From assembly GCF_001939115.1 (NCBI RefSeq), contig NZ_MQTZ01000045.1, positions 28,395 to 92,394 of the forward strand: a stretch of DNA of 64,000 nucleotides, in the 5' to 3' direction. Source of the DNA: Leptolyngbya sp. 'hensonii'. Lineage in GTDB: Bacteria; Cyanobacteriota; Cyanobacteriia; GCF-001939115. A program made the position numbers and the translations under genes. Shown piece after piece: positions 33,499 to 47,957 of this stretch (the stretch's first letter is position 1; each line of letters opens with the position of its first letter). Below the pieces are notes generated by a model. That model saw only the letters and a program-made list of their open reading frames with translations, was not told the origin of the DNA and did no database searches.

Positions 33499-36399
33499 CT
33501 AATCCGCCTCCCCAATCAGCGTAAATGCTGCCCAAACACCCGGATCAGGATATTCTTTCATTGTGGCCAACATGGCCTGGCGCAGAGCCTGGGCCTTATC
33601 AGGATTATCCTGCAGATTCTCATAAAAGTGGGTCATCAAAACCGTAGTCGGAGCATCTGGCCCTTTCCAGAGGGAAAGAAGCACCGTAGGAGCACCGGCA
33701 ATGATGAACGATCGGGCCAGACTGATCACACCCTCCCCGGACGTGAGTTGTCCCAGACCTGTATCACAGGCACTCAAGACCACCAGTTCTGCCTTCAACC
33801 TCAGCGCTTTAATCTCATCCTCTGTCAGTAGGCCAGGGGTAGATTGAGGCAGGGCAGCAAAAGCCAGAGCAGATTCAGGATAGGAATCTCTCATCTCCTG
33901 ATTGGTAAAGAAGTAGCTGAATCCGTGAGTAGCCAGATGAATCAGGCGGGCTTCCGGCAGTCGCTGTCTGATTACTTCCAGGGTTGCCTGCTGGCCCAAT
34001 AGGGGTTGGGTACCCAGCAGTTGAGCCACGACCTTGGCTGCAATTTCGGTGCCTGGCAGAGGTGGGAGTTGTTGCTCAGGTTCCTCTGGAAAAAGAGCCA
34101 GCCTAGGCATGGTGGGGTTACCAACCACCAGAGCCTCCTGGGTAGTGGTCTGCTGCAGTTTCTGTTTTTGGAGTTGGGTCAGGGCCAGGAGACGAATTGC
34201 AGGTGCGGTGAGAATGGTGTGTTGTTCAATCAGGTACTGACCCTCTGGGTTCTGCAAAGCAGGAAAGGGAACCTGAAACAGTTCTCGCTCAGGGATGAAA
34301 ATAACCCGATCGTTGGGATTCTGGGGCAGTTGCTCGGCAATGGGGGCGATCAAGAGTTGATAGAGTTGCCGAAGTTCCATCCGATCGGTGGGAGAAGATT
34401 TGACCCCAGAGGTGACTTGAACCTCTTCTTTGAACGTAAATCCTCGCCCTCTGGCTCCAATGGCATGGCGGCTATCGGCAATCAGGGTGGCCAGGGAAAG
34501 TGCGTATGTCTGGTGGTGTAAATCCAGATCCACCTGGCGAAAGGTAATGCCCTCCGTTGGGTGAATCACCCAGATATAAAGTTTTGCCCCGGGCTTCATC
34601 TCATTTGAATCTCCCGGAGCCCGTTCATCTGGAATGACTGAATATTGCACTAAGGTTGCATGGTGTTCTCTGGCAATAGTGCGGATCTGGTCCAGGTTGT
34701 ATAAGTTGTCAGCCATCGCAGGAAAATGTTTCCTGAGGATCTGACAAATGAGAGATTGAGCTCGACTTCGTTCTGAAATCTCCAGGGCCTGCTCAAATTT
34801 TCCCTGGGCGACCAGAACTTGCTGGAGGAGGGAGTAGGAGCGAAGATCATGATTATCTTCTAGCGCTTCGATCGACCGCAGGGGGTAATAGAAACCCTGA
34901 CGGGGATCTCCCCATCGGTAGAGCCCCTGACGAAGACGCCGCTTCGAATGTTCAATGGTTTGAATATCTGCCAATAACAGATCTTCAGCCTCCTGTAGCC
35001 TGCCTGAATTCAACAGAATCTGAGCCAGTTCAGGAGCCAACTGACTATCCGGTGCCACGGATAATTCCATTTGATAATAATCCATAGCCCTGGCATTATT
35101 GCCAGCACGGTAATAAGTCTGGCCCAGCTCTCTTAATACTCTGGTTCCTTTTGCGCCCAATTTTTGCAGCGCAGCTAGTTCACGTTGATAGAAATAAATA
35201 GCCCGATCGTATTGCTTCAAATTCCGATAACTGGAGGCAATGAAATCCAGTAATCTCAACTCTTCGTATCCATCCTGAAAACCTGTTTTTTGGCGAATTT
35301 CTATAATTTTCTGAAAAGTCTCTAGAGCTTGCTTATAGTCTTGTAGCGCAGTATGAAGCTTGCCAATTTCATAGAGAAGGTCTGTTTCTATGGTTAGATC
35401 CTGAGATGCTTGAGACTGTTTCAGGGCCAGATAGCATGCATGCAATTGTTGCTGGGTAAACTGATTACTGATTGCGGTATAGACACCAGTTTGATTTCTG
35501 AAAAGACGGACCAAAGATACTCTTTCAGGGGTACAAGAGTCCATATAATCTTCTGCATCATCCTCCAGATCTTCCTCCAGATTGAGGGATGTCGAGGGGG
35601 CTGATGGGTGGATATTGACCGATGAAATAGGGATATAAAATCTGCGATCGTTGTAGTTTTCCTGGACCCAATAAAAATTTCCTGAACGGCCAATGATAGA
35701 CCATAATTCTGTACCGGCCCAGATCTGGTCACTGAATCTGGAATCAGGGGTCGGCTCATCATAAATAGCCGTTGATGTTGTGAGATAAACTTCGCCCTGC
35801 TGCGGTATGGGGGTGATCCGATGTGGACCATTTCGAATAGAAACAGGTTGCCCTTCGTCATACCGGTTTCCATCAAAAGCAAAGACAAAATCAACAGTTT
35901 GAGAAAAGAGCTGACGGGGCACGTCCATACTTCTGACAAATCGGACTGCTGGTTGGCTCAGGAGAATATTGAAATAGCCATTCGTTTTCTCTTTAGTGAG
36001 TTGAAAATTTTGGCTACTCTCCATATCAAAAGGACTGAAGAAAATCTCAGCCCAGTGATTACCCTGCCGACTTAACACCACACCAGAGCATCCGCGACTG
36101 CCACACCCAATTGTAATTCCAGTCGCAATTTGGGTCTGCCCATCCCCCCTCAGGTCGATCGGTTTGACCCAGATATCTTGAAGGGTGGGAGGCTCTCCAT
36201 TATCCCTTTTCCAGCCTTTACTTTTCCAATAGTTGAGGGCAATTTCTTGGTAAAAATTGCTGTTATTTTGCTCTAAAACTTGATTTGAATCTGCTGAATT
36301 GACAGATTGTCCCTGGCTTGAAATGGGGGAGAAAAAAATAATGAGAGTAAGTACAAGCCCTCCCCCTTTGAGCATATTTATAATACTTTTCCGGATCAT
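33499..36399 (-). CDS. CHAT-domain protein with SH3-like and TPR regions
   Basis: A 966-residue protein. It has a signal-like N-terminus (GGGLVLTLIIFFSPISS, residues 12-30), a beta domain (about 45-190), an SH3-like segment (EVYLTTSTAIYDEP ... FYWVQENYNDRRFYIPISS, about 205-270), TPR repeats (about 325-540), and a C-terminal CHAT protease domain. The caspase-like dyad is intact: His835 in HLATHG and Cys888 in LSACDTG. CHAT proteins cleave other proteins in signalling or cell-death pathways. An exported one with SH3/TPR parts is typical of multicellular cyanobacteria. Substrate unknown. Upstream of, and close to, the kinase gene. Confidence 0.9.
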   Translation of the reverse strand: MIRKSIINMLKGGGLVLTLIIFFSPISSQGQSVNSADSNQVLEQNNSNFYQEIALNYWKSKGWKRDNGEPPTLQDIWVKPIDLRGDGQTQIATGITIGCGSRGCSGVVLSRQGNHWAEIFFSPFDMESSQNFQLTKEKTNGYFNILLSQPAVRFVRSMDVPRQLFSQTVDFVFAFDGNRYDEGQPVSIRNGPHRITPIPQQGEVYLTTSTAIYDEPTPDSRFSDQIWAGTELWSIIGRSGNFYWVQENYNDRRFYIPISSVNIHPSAPSTSLNLEEDLEDDAEDYMDSCTPERVSLVRLFRNQTGVYTAISNQFTQQQLHACYLALKQSQASQDLTIETDLLYEIGKLHTALQDYKQALETFQKIIEIRQKTGFQDGYEELRLLDFIASSYRNLKQYDRAIYFYQRELAALQKLGAKGTRVLRELGQTYYRAGNNARAMDYYQMELSVAPDSQLAPELAQILLNSGRLQEAEDLLLADIQTIEHSKRRLRQGLYRWGDPRQGFYYPLRSIEALEDNHDLRSYSLLQQVLVAQGKFEQALEISERSRAQSLICQILRKHFPAMADNLYNLDQIRTIAREHHATLVQYSVIPDERAPGDSNEMKPGAKLYIWVIHPTEGITFRQVDLDLHHQTYALSLATLIADSRHAIGARGRGFTFKEEVQVTSGVKSSPTDRMELRQLYQLLIAPIAEQLPQNPNDRVIFIPERELFQVPFPALQNPEGQYLIEQHTILTAPAIRLLALTQLQKQKLQQTTTQEALVVGNPTMPRLALFPEEPEQQLPPLPGTEIAAKVVAQLLGTQPLLGQQATLEVIRQRLPEARLIHLATHGFSYFFTNQEMRDSYPESALAFAALPQSTPGLLTEDEIKALRLKAELVVLSACDTGLGQLTSGEGVISLARSFIIAGAPTVLLSLWKGPDAPTTVLMTHFYENLQDNPDKAQALRQAMLATMKEYPDPGVWAAFTLIGEAD

Positions 36400-36709
36400 T
36401 CTTTCCCTCTCCAGTCAAGATGCAGCGCCCTGATCAACGATTCAATCAAAGTATATCCATAGAATCTCTTGTAAAGATTATGACACGGAATACGGAGATG
36501 TCTAGAGGCTATTGAAATCTCCTCATTGCAGCAGAATGGACCACAAAACAATTCAGCTTAAATGACAAATGTGAATTAATTGTGGAGGAATCATATTTAT
36601 AGATAAAAATCTATGGAAAACATCTGGGATTATAGGAATATTCCTTCAATAAGCTGGGCAAAACGTCTGCAAAAACCAACAAGAACCTTGCCCGTTTAAG
36701 GTTTTAGGA
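36400..36709. other. Intergenic region, no gene supported
   Basis: A 310-bp AT-rich stretch upstream of the CHAT gene and downstream of the helicase gene, both on the minus strand. No strong hairpin. It presumably holds the CHAT promoter. Confidence 0.5.
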
Positions 36710-41753
<5,044 letters not shown>

Positions 41754-41779
<26 letters not shown>

Positions 41780-42803
41780 AGGCATTGAGAATATCGATCG
41801 CGATACTGGACAGCACCACGATCGCAGCAAAGAAGACCACAATTCCCTGAACTGTAGGGTAATCCCGCAGGTTAATCGCCTCATAGAGACGACTGCCCAA
41901 CCCAGCCCAGGAAAAAGTCACTTCTGTCAGAATGGCTCCCCCAAGCATTGCGGCCAGGGTTAATCCTAGAATGGTGATCACGGGAATCAGGGCATTTTTC
42001 AGGGCATGGGCAAACATAATCCGCCGTTCCGGAATGCCCCGAGCTCTGGCTGCTTCCACATAATCGGCGCGCAGGGTTTGCCGCAGGTTGACCCGCACAA
42101 TGCGTTCAAAGATGCCACTGAGAAGGATGCCCAGGGTCAAACTGGGTAGGGCCAAATGGTGCAAGGATGTGAAGAAAGCCCCCAGATTGCCACTGAGCAG
42201 GCTATCCACCGTGTAGAGCCCCGTGCTAACAATGTAGCCCCCCAACCGCAGCCCTTCCGGGGGGGAGAGACTGGCCGGGAAGCGGGTGCCCAGGGGGAAC
42301 CACTTGAGCTGGACAGAAAATACCAGTTGCAGGAGCAGGCCCAGCCAGAATAAGGGCACCGCATAGGTGATAATGCCAAACAAACGTCCACCTGCATCCA
42401 GGGCTGTTCCCGGTCGAGAGGCCGAGAGCACCCCTACCCCAATGCCCAGGATCAGGGCAATGACCATACTACAGAGGGAGAGTTCTACCGTGGCCGGAAA
42501 ATATTGCTGGATAATCGTCCACACCGTTTGCCCCCGGCTGGTCAGGGAGGTGCCCAGATCCAGGCGGAACAGATCCCCCATGTAGTCGAAGTACTGTTGC
42601 CAGAGGGGAAGTTGCAGCCCCAGTTGTTCCCTGAGCACAGTCTTCGCACTTTCGGGAGCACGGGGTCCCAGAATGACATCAACGGGATCCCCAGGCGTAG
42701 CCCGCAACAACAAAAAGACAACGGTGGTAATCGTCCAGAGCATCAGTGGGGCCAGCAGCAGCCGGGCCGCAATGTAGTACTGAAGGGCGCGCGATCGAGA
42801 CAT
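41754..42803 (-). CDS. Oligopeptide/dipeptide-type ABC transporter permease
   Basis: A 349-residue permease of the DppB/OppB group. There are six membrane helices and the N-terminal loop TPGDPVDVILGPRAP. The cytoplasmic EAA-type loop is DYVEAARARGIPERRIMFAHALKNALIPVI. No ATPase, binding protein or second permease gene is next to it, so its partners must be elsewhere, as often in cyanobacteria. It starts nine bases after the small coiled-coil gene, and its 3' end overlaps the helicase start. Confidence 0.92.
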
Positions 42804-42812
42804 AGCTTGAAA

Positions 42813-43124
42813 CTACCGACCGTCCTGGCTAGTTTGATCATCCTGGAGAGCGGTCTGCTGGTCTCGCCGCAACAAGTAATCCACAATCCGTTCCAACCGC
42901 TCCACAGCGGCGTTGGTGGAGGCAATGCTGGCTTCCATCCGATCGACAATCCGGGTCAGACTGGCCTGGGAATCCGAGAGCCCAGACTGGGAATTTGCCA
43001 TCCGCTCCATGACTTCGGTAATGGCCTTTTGTCCCTGGGCCAGTTGGGCGGCTACCTGAGTGTTGGCCTCTACCGCCAGGGTCAATTTATCCATCTGGTC
43101 ATCTGTCCAGCGTTCCAATGTCAT
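42813..43124 (-). CDS. Small coiled-coil protein of unknown function
   Basis: A 103-residue, almost wholly helical protein. A repeated pattern of hydrophobic positions runs from residue 10 to 90 (MDKLTLAVEANTQVAAQL ... TNAAVERLERIVDYLLRRD). It has no signal, cysteine or enzyme motif. Its length and heptads suggest a coiled-coil oligomer. It ends nine bases upstream of the permease gene, so they share a message. No family recognised. Confidence 0.7.
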   Translation of the reverse strand: MTLERWTDDQMDKLTLAVEANTQVAAQLAQGQKAITEVMERMANSQSGLSDSQASLTRIVDRMEASIASTNAAVERLERIVDYLLRRDQQTALQDDQTSQDGR

Positions 43125-43192
43125 GGTAATTCCTTATTGGGCAAGGTGATAGGAATTGGTATGGGCAGAACCTTTGCATGCAACGCTTCTAC

Positions 43193-45985
43193 CTAGACTA
43201 GTTCTGGCGGTTGTACGACGGTGGGCTGAATCTGAGGTTGGAACTGGAACAGGGAGTAGACCACGTCTCGGCGGATATCGACCATCATTTCCAGGAACAA
43301 TTCGTACCCCTCACTCTTGTACTCGATCAGGGGATCTTTCTGACCGTAGCCGCGCAAACCGACAGATTCCCGCAACCCATCCATCTGCTGCAGATGTTCC
43401 CGCCAGAGGGTATCAATCCGCTGCAAGATAAAGAACCGTTCTGCTTGGCGCATCAGGCCAGGCTGAAGCTGATCAATCTGGGCTTCTTTCAGGTCATAGG
43501 CGATCCGCACCTGCTCATGCAGGAAGGTTTTAATTTCACTTGGAGACAGGTCCTCCAGTTGTTTAGGCTCCAGATCGGAAAGCAGGTTAATGAACTCCTT
43601 CACCTTTGCCACCATGCCATCCAGTTCCCATTCCTCCGGGGGCAGGTCAGGATTGATGTAAGCTTCGACGATGTCATTCATCGTAATTTCGGCGTACTTG
43701 ATCACCTGCTCCTTCAGATCTTGCCCTTCCAGGACTCGCCGCCGTTCAGCATAGATGGCACGACGCTGATTATTCATCACCTCATCGTACTCAAAGACCT
43801 GTTTTCGGATGTCGTAATAGTAAGTCTCGACCTTTTTCTGGGCTCCTTCCAGAGATCGGGTCAGCAAGCCAGACTCGATCGGCATGTCCTCTTCGACCCG
43901 GAAGGCATTCATCAGACCAGCCACCCGATCGCCCCCGAAGATCCGCAGGAGATTATCCTCCAGGCTGAGGAAGAACTTGGTGGACCCAGGATCTCCCTGA
44001 CGACCGGCCCGACCGCGCAACTGGTTATCAATCCGGCGGGATTCGTGGCGTTCTGTCCCAATGACATGCAGACCACCCAGACCGACCACTTCCTCATGCT
44101 CCCGCACGGTAAACGCCTCATATTCCTGCTTAATCTGATTGTAGGCATCCCGCAACTTCTGGATCACTGGATCATCCGTTGGGGCCTTTTCCGAAGCCAC
44201 GGCCACCCGGTCCTCGGCCTCCAATTCTGGCAGACTGCGCTCCCCATATTGTTTAACCGCAAAATCAACGGCCTGCTTGAGCAGTTGTTCCGTTTCCCGC
44301 GATAGTTGGGTTGGGAAAATCTGGGGCGATGCTTTCCAACTCTTCACCTTCTTGCCGGGGGCAAAACCCTGAGCCGGAGGGCGATCGCGAAAAGTCGCCT
44401 CCGGAATTGACCCGCCAAAATCCGCCTCATCCTCTGGCTGCACAATCCGAGGCATGAAGTATTCCCGCACTTTCAGACGGGCCATGTAGTCGGAGTTCCC
44501 CCCCAGAATGATGTCGGTTCCCCGACCGGCCATGTTCGTGGCGATCGTCACTGCCCCTTTGCGTCCGGCCTGGGCAATAATCTCAGATTCCCGCTCCACA
44601 TTTTCCGGCTTAGCATTCAGCAGGTTATGGGGAACTTTCTGCTCCTGGAGCAGGGCTGAAAGCAGTTCAGATTTTTCCACGCTGGTGGTTCCTACCAGAA
44701 TTGGACGGCCTAGCTGGTGCAGTTCCGCACATTCCATCGCAACGGCCCGCCACTTGGCTTCTTCTGTTTTGTAGACCACATCCGATTGGTCCCGCCGCCG
44801 ACTGGTGCGGTTGGTGGGAACGATCGTCACTTCCAGCTTGTAGATCTTTTCAAATTCTGCTTCTTCCGTCTTCGCCGTGCCGGTCATCCCTGCTAGTTTG
44901 GGATAAATCAGGAAGAAGTTCTGATAGGTAATTGTGGCCAGGGTCTGGGTTTCGGGTTGGATTTCCACAGCCTCTTTAGCTTCGATCGCCTGGTGCAGCC
45001 CATCGCTCCAGCGCCGCCCCACCATAATCCGCCCCGTGAACTCGTCTACGATCACCACTTCGCCCATCCGCACGATGTAGTTCACGTCCTTGATGAACAG
45101 TTCCTTAGCTTTAATGGCATTGAAGATAAAGTGGGCCCAGGGATCTTCGGGGTCAAATAGATCGGTGACCCCCAGCAGTTTTTCCGCTTCGATGAAGCCT
45201 TCATCGTTCAGGAGGACGTTTCGGGCCTTTTCATCCACCTCATAGTGGTCATCCTTACGCAGCGAGATTGCCACTTCTGCTGCCTTCATATATTTCTCAC
45301 TGGGGCGATCGATCTGACCCGAAATAATCAGCGGGGTGCGGGCTTCGTCGATCAAGACGGAATCCACTTCGTCGATGATGCAGAATTGGAAAGGACGCTG
45401 CACAACCTCCTGCATCGAGGTGGCCATATTGTCCCGCAGGTAGTCAAACCCTAATTCGCTGTTGGTAGCGTAGGTAATATCGCAGTCATAGTTGCGTTTC
45501 CGTTCTGGAGGCTGCATGCTGGACTGGATCAGACCCACACTCAACCCCAGGAAACGGTGGATTTGGCCCATCCACTCTGCATCGCGACGGGCCAGATAGT
45601 CGTTCACTGTCACGATATGAACCCCTTTACCCGTCAGTGCATTCAGATAGGAGGGCAGGGTTGCCACCAGGGTTTTTCCTTCCCCGGTCTTCATTTCAGC
45701 AATCTGGCCATCATGCAGGATCATGCCACCCACCAGTTGCACATCAAAGTGGCGCATACCCAGAACCCGTCGTCCGGCCTCCCGGACGACCGCAAAAGCT
45801 TCTGGCAAGAGATCATCAAGAGTTTCCCGCTTTTCTAAGCGCTGTTTGAACTCTGCCGTTTTACCACGCAACTCCTGATCCGATAAGGCCCGGATGTCTT
45901 CCTCCAACACATTGATGTCTGCTACCAAAGGTTGATATTTCTTGAGTTTGCGCGCATTGGGGTCACCCAGCAAAGTCTTAAGCAT
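43193..45985 (-). CDS. secA: Preprotein translocase motor SecA
   Basis: A 930-residue ATPase that drives proteins through SecYEG. The N-terminus [19 protein letters not shown], Walker [12 protein letters not shown], the DVEFDLTR-type segment [34 protein letters not shown] (Walker B), [12 protein letters not shown] and [16 protein letters not shown] are all present. The C-terminal scaffold/wing ends in [11 protein letters not shown] without the CxC zinc tail of proteobacterial SecA, as usual in cyanobacteria. Start set at ATG 45985; the frame is open to 46087 but the extra 34 residues are unrelated to SecA and overlap the next gene. Confidence 0.97.
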   Translation of the reverse strand: MLKTLLGDPNARKLKKYQPLVADINVLEEDIRALSDQELRGKTAEFKQRLEKRETLDDLLPEAFAVVREAGRRVLGMRHFDVQLVGGMILHDGQIAEMKTGEGKTLVATLPSYLNALTGKGVHIVTVNDYLARRDAEWMGQIHRFLGLSVGLIQSSMQPPERKRNYDCDITYATNSELGFDYLRDNMATSMQEVVQRPFQFCIIDEVDSVLIDEARTPLIISGQIDRPSEKYMKAAEVAISLRKDDHYEVDEKARNVLLNDEGFIEAEKLLGVTDLFDPEDPWAHFIFNAIKAKELFIKDVNYIVRMGEVVIVDEFTGRIMVGRRWSDGLHQAIEAKEAVEIQPETQTLATITYQNFFLIYPKLAGMTGTAKTEEAEFEKIYKLEVTIVPTNRTSRRRDQSDVVYKTEEAKWRAVAMECAELHQLGRPILVGTTSVEKSELLSALLQEQKVPHNLLNAKPENVERESEIIAQAGRKGAVTIATNMAGRGTDIILGGNSDYMARLKVREYFMPRIVQPEDEADFGGSIPEATFRDRPPAQGFAPGKKVKSWKASPQIFPTQLSRETEQLLKQAVDFAVKQYGERSLPELEAEDRVAVASEKAPTDDPVIQKLRDAYNQIKQEYEAFTVREHEEVVGLGGLHVIGTERHESRRIDNQLRGRAGRQGDPGSTKFFLSLEDNLLRIFGGDRVAGLMNAFRVEEDMPIESGLLTRSLEGAQKKVETYYYDIRKQVFEYDEVMNNQRRAIYAERRRVLEGQDLKEQVIKYAEITMNDIVEAYINPDLPPEEWELDGMVAKVKEFINLLSDLEPKQLEDLSPSEIKTFLHEQVRIAYDLKEAQIDQLQPGLMRQAERFFILQRIDTLWREHLQQMDGLRESVGLRGYGQKDPLIEYKSEGYELFLEMMVDIRRDVVYSLFQFQPQIQPTVVQPPELV

Positions 45986-46076
45986 GGCCAGTTTTATAGA
46001 GATATGTCTAGCGAGAACTATTACCAATCGTAGCACTCCGGGTCGAAGCATGAAGGAGCGAGCAGGTCGCTTCAGC

Positions 46077-46694
46077 CTATGGAGCATTCTCCCATTCCGG
46101 GGTTAGGCTACGGAAATTATACTGGCCACTGCCGGGGTGGCAGGTCACACAGGTGCTCAGGTTGAGTGGACGGGGCAGCTTGACCCGGGGATGGAGGGCT
46201 TTGAAATAGCGGGAGTCCCGGATGCGGTAGGGCAATTCTTCCTCTTCAATTTGAGGGCGAGAATAGTCCCGCAGGTATTGCCAGATCAATAAGCGACCGG
46301 GATCAACTGGCAGTTCAATCCGCCGACCATAGTGCTGCGGGTCGGATAGGAGTTGCCGCCAGGTTTCGGAGGGTAATAGGGCTGGGGGAATAGCAATATG
46401 ACAACTGGCACAGGTTTCCAGGTAAAGTTGCTGTCCCAACTGATAGACCGGAGCCACTGGGTCAACGCCCCCATTCAGGTCTGGTTTGGAGCCGCTGGCG
46501 GGTTGGATCTGGATCTGGGCGATCGGGAAGGTTTGGGAGGAAAGGGCAAGGGACTGAGACAGAACCGACCCCAACAGCAAACTCCAGATCACTAGCAGCA
46601 GAATCAGAACGATGGGTGATTTTCTTCGGGTTGCCCGCCGAAGCAGATGTTCAGACTGAGCCCCTATCCTGTCTCTACTGCTGTTTATCTTCAT
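46077..46694 (-). CDS. Diheme c-type cytochrome, membrane anchored
   Basis: A 205-residue protein. It has a basic N-terminus, then one transmembrane signal-anchor ([18 protein letters not shown], about 28-46). Two heme c sites follow: CASCH (about residue 95) and CVTCH (about 184), the second followed by [11 protein letters not shown]. The first has the axial-ligand segment [15 protein letters not shown]. It is probably an electron carrier facing the lumen or periplasm; I cannot name the pathway. 91 bp upstream of secA on the same strand. Confidence 0.87.
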   Translation of the reverse strand: MKINSSRDRIGAQSEHLLRRATRRKSPIVLILLLVIWSLLLGSVLSQSLALSSQTFPIAQIQIQPASGSKPDLNGGVDPVAPVYQLGQQLYLETCASCHIAIPPALLPSETWRQLLSDPQHYGRRIELPVDPGRLLIWQYLRDYSRPQIEEEELPYRIRDSRYFKALHPRVKLPRPLNLSTCVTCHPGSGQYNFRSLTPEWENAP

Positions 46695-46779
46695 CCCGAT
46701 CGATAGTGAGAGAATCAGAGCCTATTGTAGATTACCAGCGGACCGATCAGGGACCAGGATAACTGGCAATCCCAGGGTA

Positions 46780-47157
46780 TCAACTGATAGAAAGGGCTTT
46801 GAAGCGACGAAATCGATCGGAGTAGCTGCGCATTACCTGCAGGGCAAACATGGGGGTTTCCTGGACGGCAAACAGGAAATGTTCTTCGTTCAGGTAAGCC
46901 AGTTGGCAATCCGTTTTTGCGATCGCGGTGGACATTCGTAATCGGTCCGAGTGCACAAGGGCTCCTTCGCCGAAAATGTCTCCAGCCTCCAGAGTTTCGA
47001 CCGACTTGCCCTCAATAGTCATCTCCACTTGGCCTTCCAGAATGCCGTACATGTACTCACCCTGATCTCCCTCCTTAAAAATGAGGTCCCCTGCGGCAAA
47101 GGTGAGGGGGTCGGGATCCTTCTGGTATTGCTTGACCGTATGGGCTGGTTGTAGCAT
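46780..47157 (-). CDS. Stand-alone cyclic nucleotide-binding domain protein
   Basis: A 125-residue single cNMP-binding fold. The beta-roll is FAAGDLIFKEGDQGEYMYGILEGQVEMTI. The phosphate-binding cassette is FGEGALVHSDRLRMSTAIA, whose arginine/serine pattern differs somewhat from Crp, so the ligand is uncertain. There is no DNA-binding domain. It may regulate a partner by binding cAMP or another ligand, or be a degenerate fold. Followed at 85 bp by the cytochrome gene. Confidence 0.85.
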   Translation of the reverse strand: MLQPAHTVKQYQKDPDPLTFAAGDLIFKEGDQGEYMYGILEGQVEMTIEGKSVETLEAGDIFGEGALVHSDRLRMSTAIAKTDCQLAYLNEEHFLFAVQETPMFALQVMRSYSDRFRRFKALSIS

Positions 47158-47269
47158 GTTCTTTTCACTTCCTTAAAAATAAAATTCGGATCAACGTTAA
47201 CAAAAGACAAGAAGACCACGAAAGTGGGGCAGCAGTGCTTTGATCAAAGCTGACTTCTTCCCCGGTTTC

Positions 47270-47908
47270 CTAAGTACCCGGTAGATTACGCAAGTGTTGC
47301 GGCAGGTGATACCGATCGCCAAGGACTTCCAGCAGAGGGCCATAGTTTCCCAGCTTGACGACACTGACTGAGGCAGCCAGGACATTAATTCGATCGCGGT
47401 AGCGTCCCAGATCAATCCCCAGCAAACTGCAGAGGATGATCCGGATGGTGGCTTTATGGGAAACCAGTAGCACATTCCCATCCGGATGCTGTTCCTGAAT
47501 TTCAGCAATCACAGGCATAGCCCGATTGGCAATCTGGACAGAGGTTTCTCCACCCGTCGGAGGGTTCCAGGCTGGTTCAGTCAGCCAGCGAACATAGTCT
47601 TGATTAAAGTGCTGTTGCACATACTCTTGAGTCTGTCCTTCCCACTGACCATAGGCCAGCTCCCGTAAACCTTCTCGAATTTGTGCCCCTAACCCGATCG
47701 CAGTACAGAGGGGTTGGGCTGTAGCAAGCGTCCGTCGCATAGGACTGGCGTAAACCGCTGCCCAGGGGACCGATCGGTAAGTTTCGGCAAAGCCCTGGGC
47801 CATTTCATATCCCTCTGGGGTTAGATCGGGATCCAGATCACCACAATAGCCCCCAGAACGGCTATAAATGGTTTCTCCATGGCGGAGGAAATATAGTTTT
47901 AAACTCAT
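47270..47908 (-). CDS. Histidine phosphatase family protein (paralogue)
   Basis: A 212-residue phosphoglycerate mutase-like phosphatase. Catalytic LYFLRHGETIYS (His9) is the canonical RHGE form, SPMRRTLATAQP carries the arginine, and LLVSHKATIRII the second histidine. Closely related to the protein at 11980-12624. It is 49 bp downstream of glgP on the same strand, so a role in sugar-phosphate metabolism is attractive; direct evidence for the substrate is lacking. Confidence 0.88.
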   Translation of the reverse strand: MSLKLYFLRHGETIYSRSGGYCGDLDPDLTPEGYEMAQGFAETYRSVPWAAVYASPMRRTLATAQPLCTAIGLGAQIREGLRELAYGQWEGQTQEYVQQHFNQDYVRWLTEPAWNPPTGGETSVQIANRAMPVIAEIQEQHPDGNVLLVSHKATIRIILCSLLGIDLGRYRDRINVLAASVSVVKLGNYGPLLEVLGDRYHLPQHLRNLPGT

Positions 47909-47957
47909 AGGAGCAATAAACCATACCCAGGTTAAGAGCAGGTTTAAGGCAGTGGCA

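Noticed and set aside
45986-46087. Longer SecA start at 46087
   Set aside because: The added 34 residues are not SecA-like and would overlap the cytochrome gene; ATG 45985 gives the canonical start.
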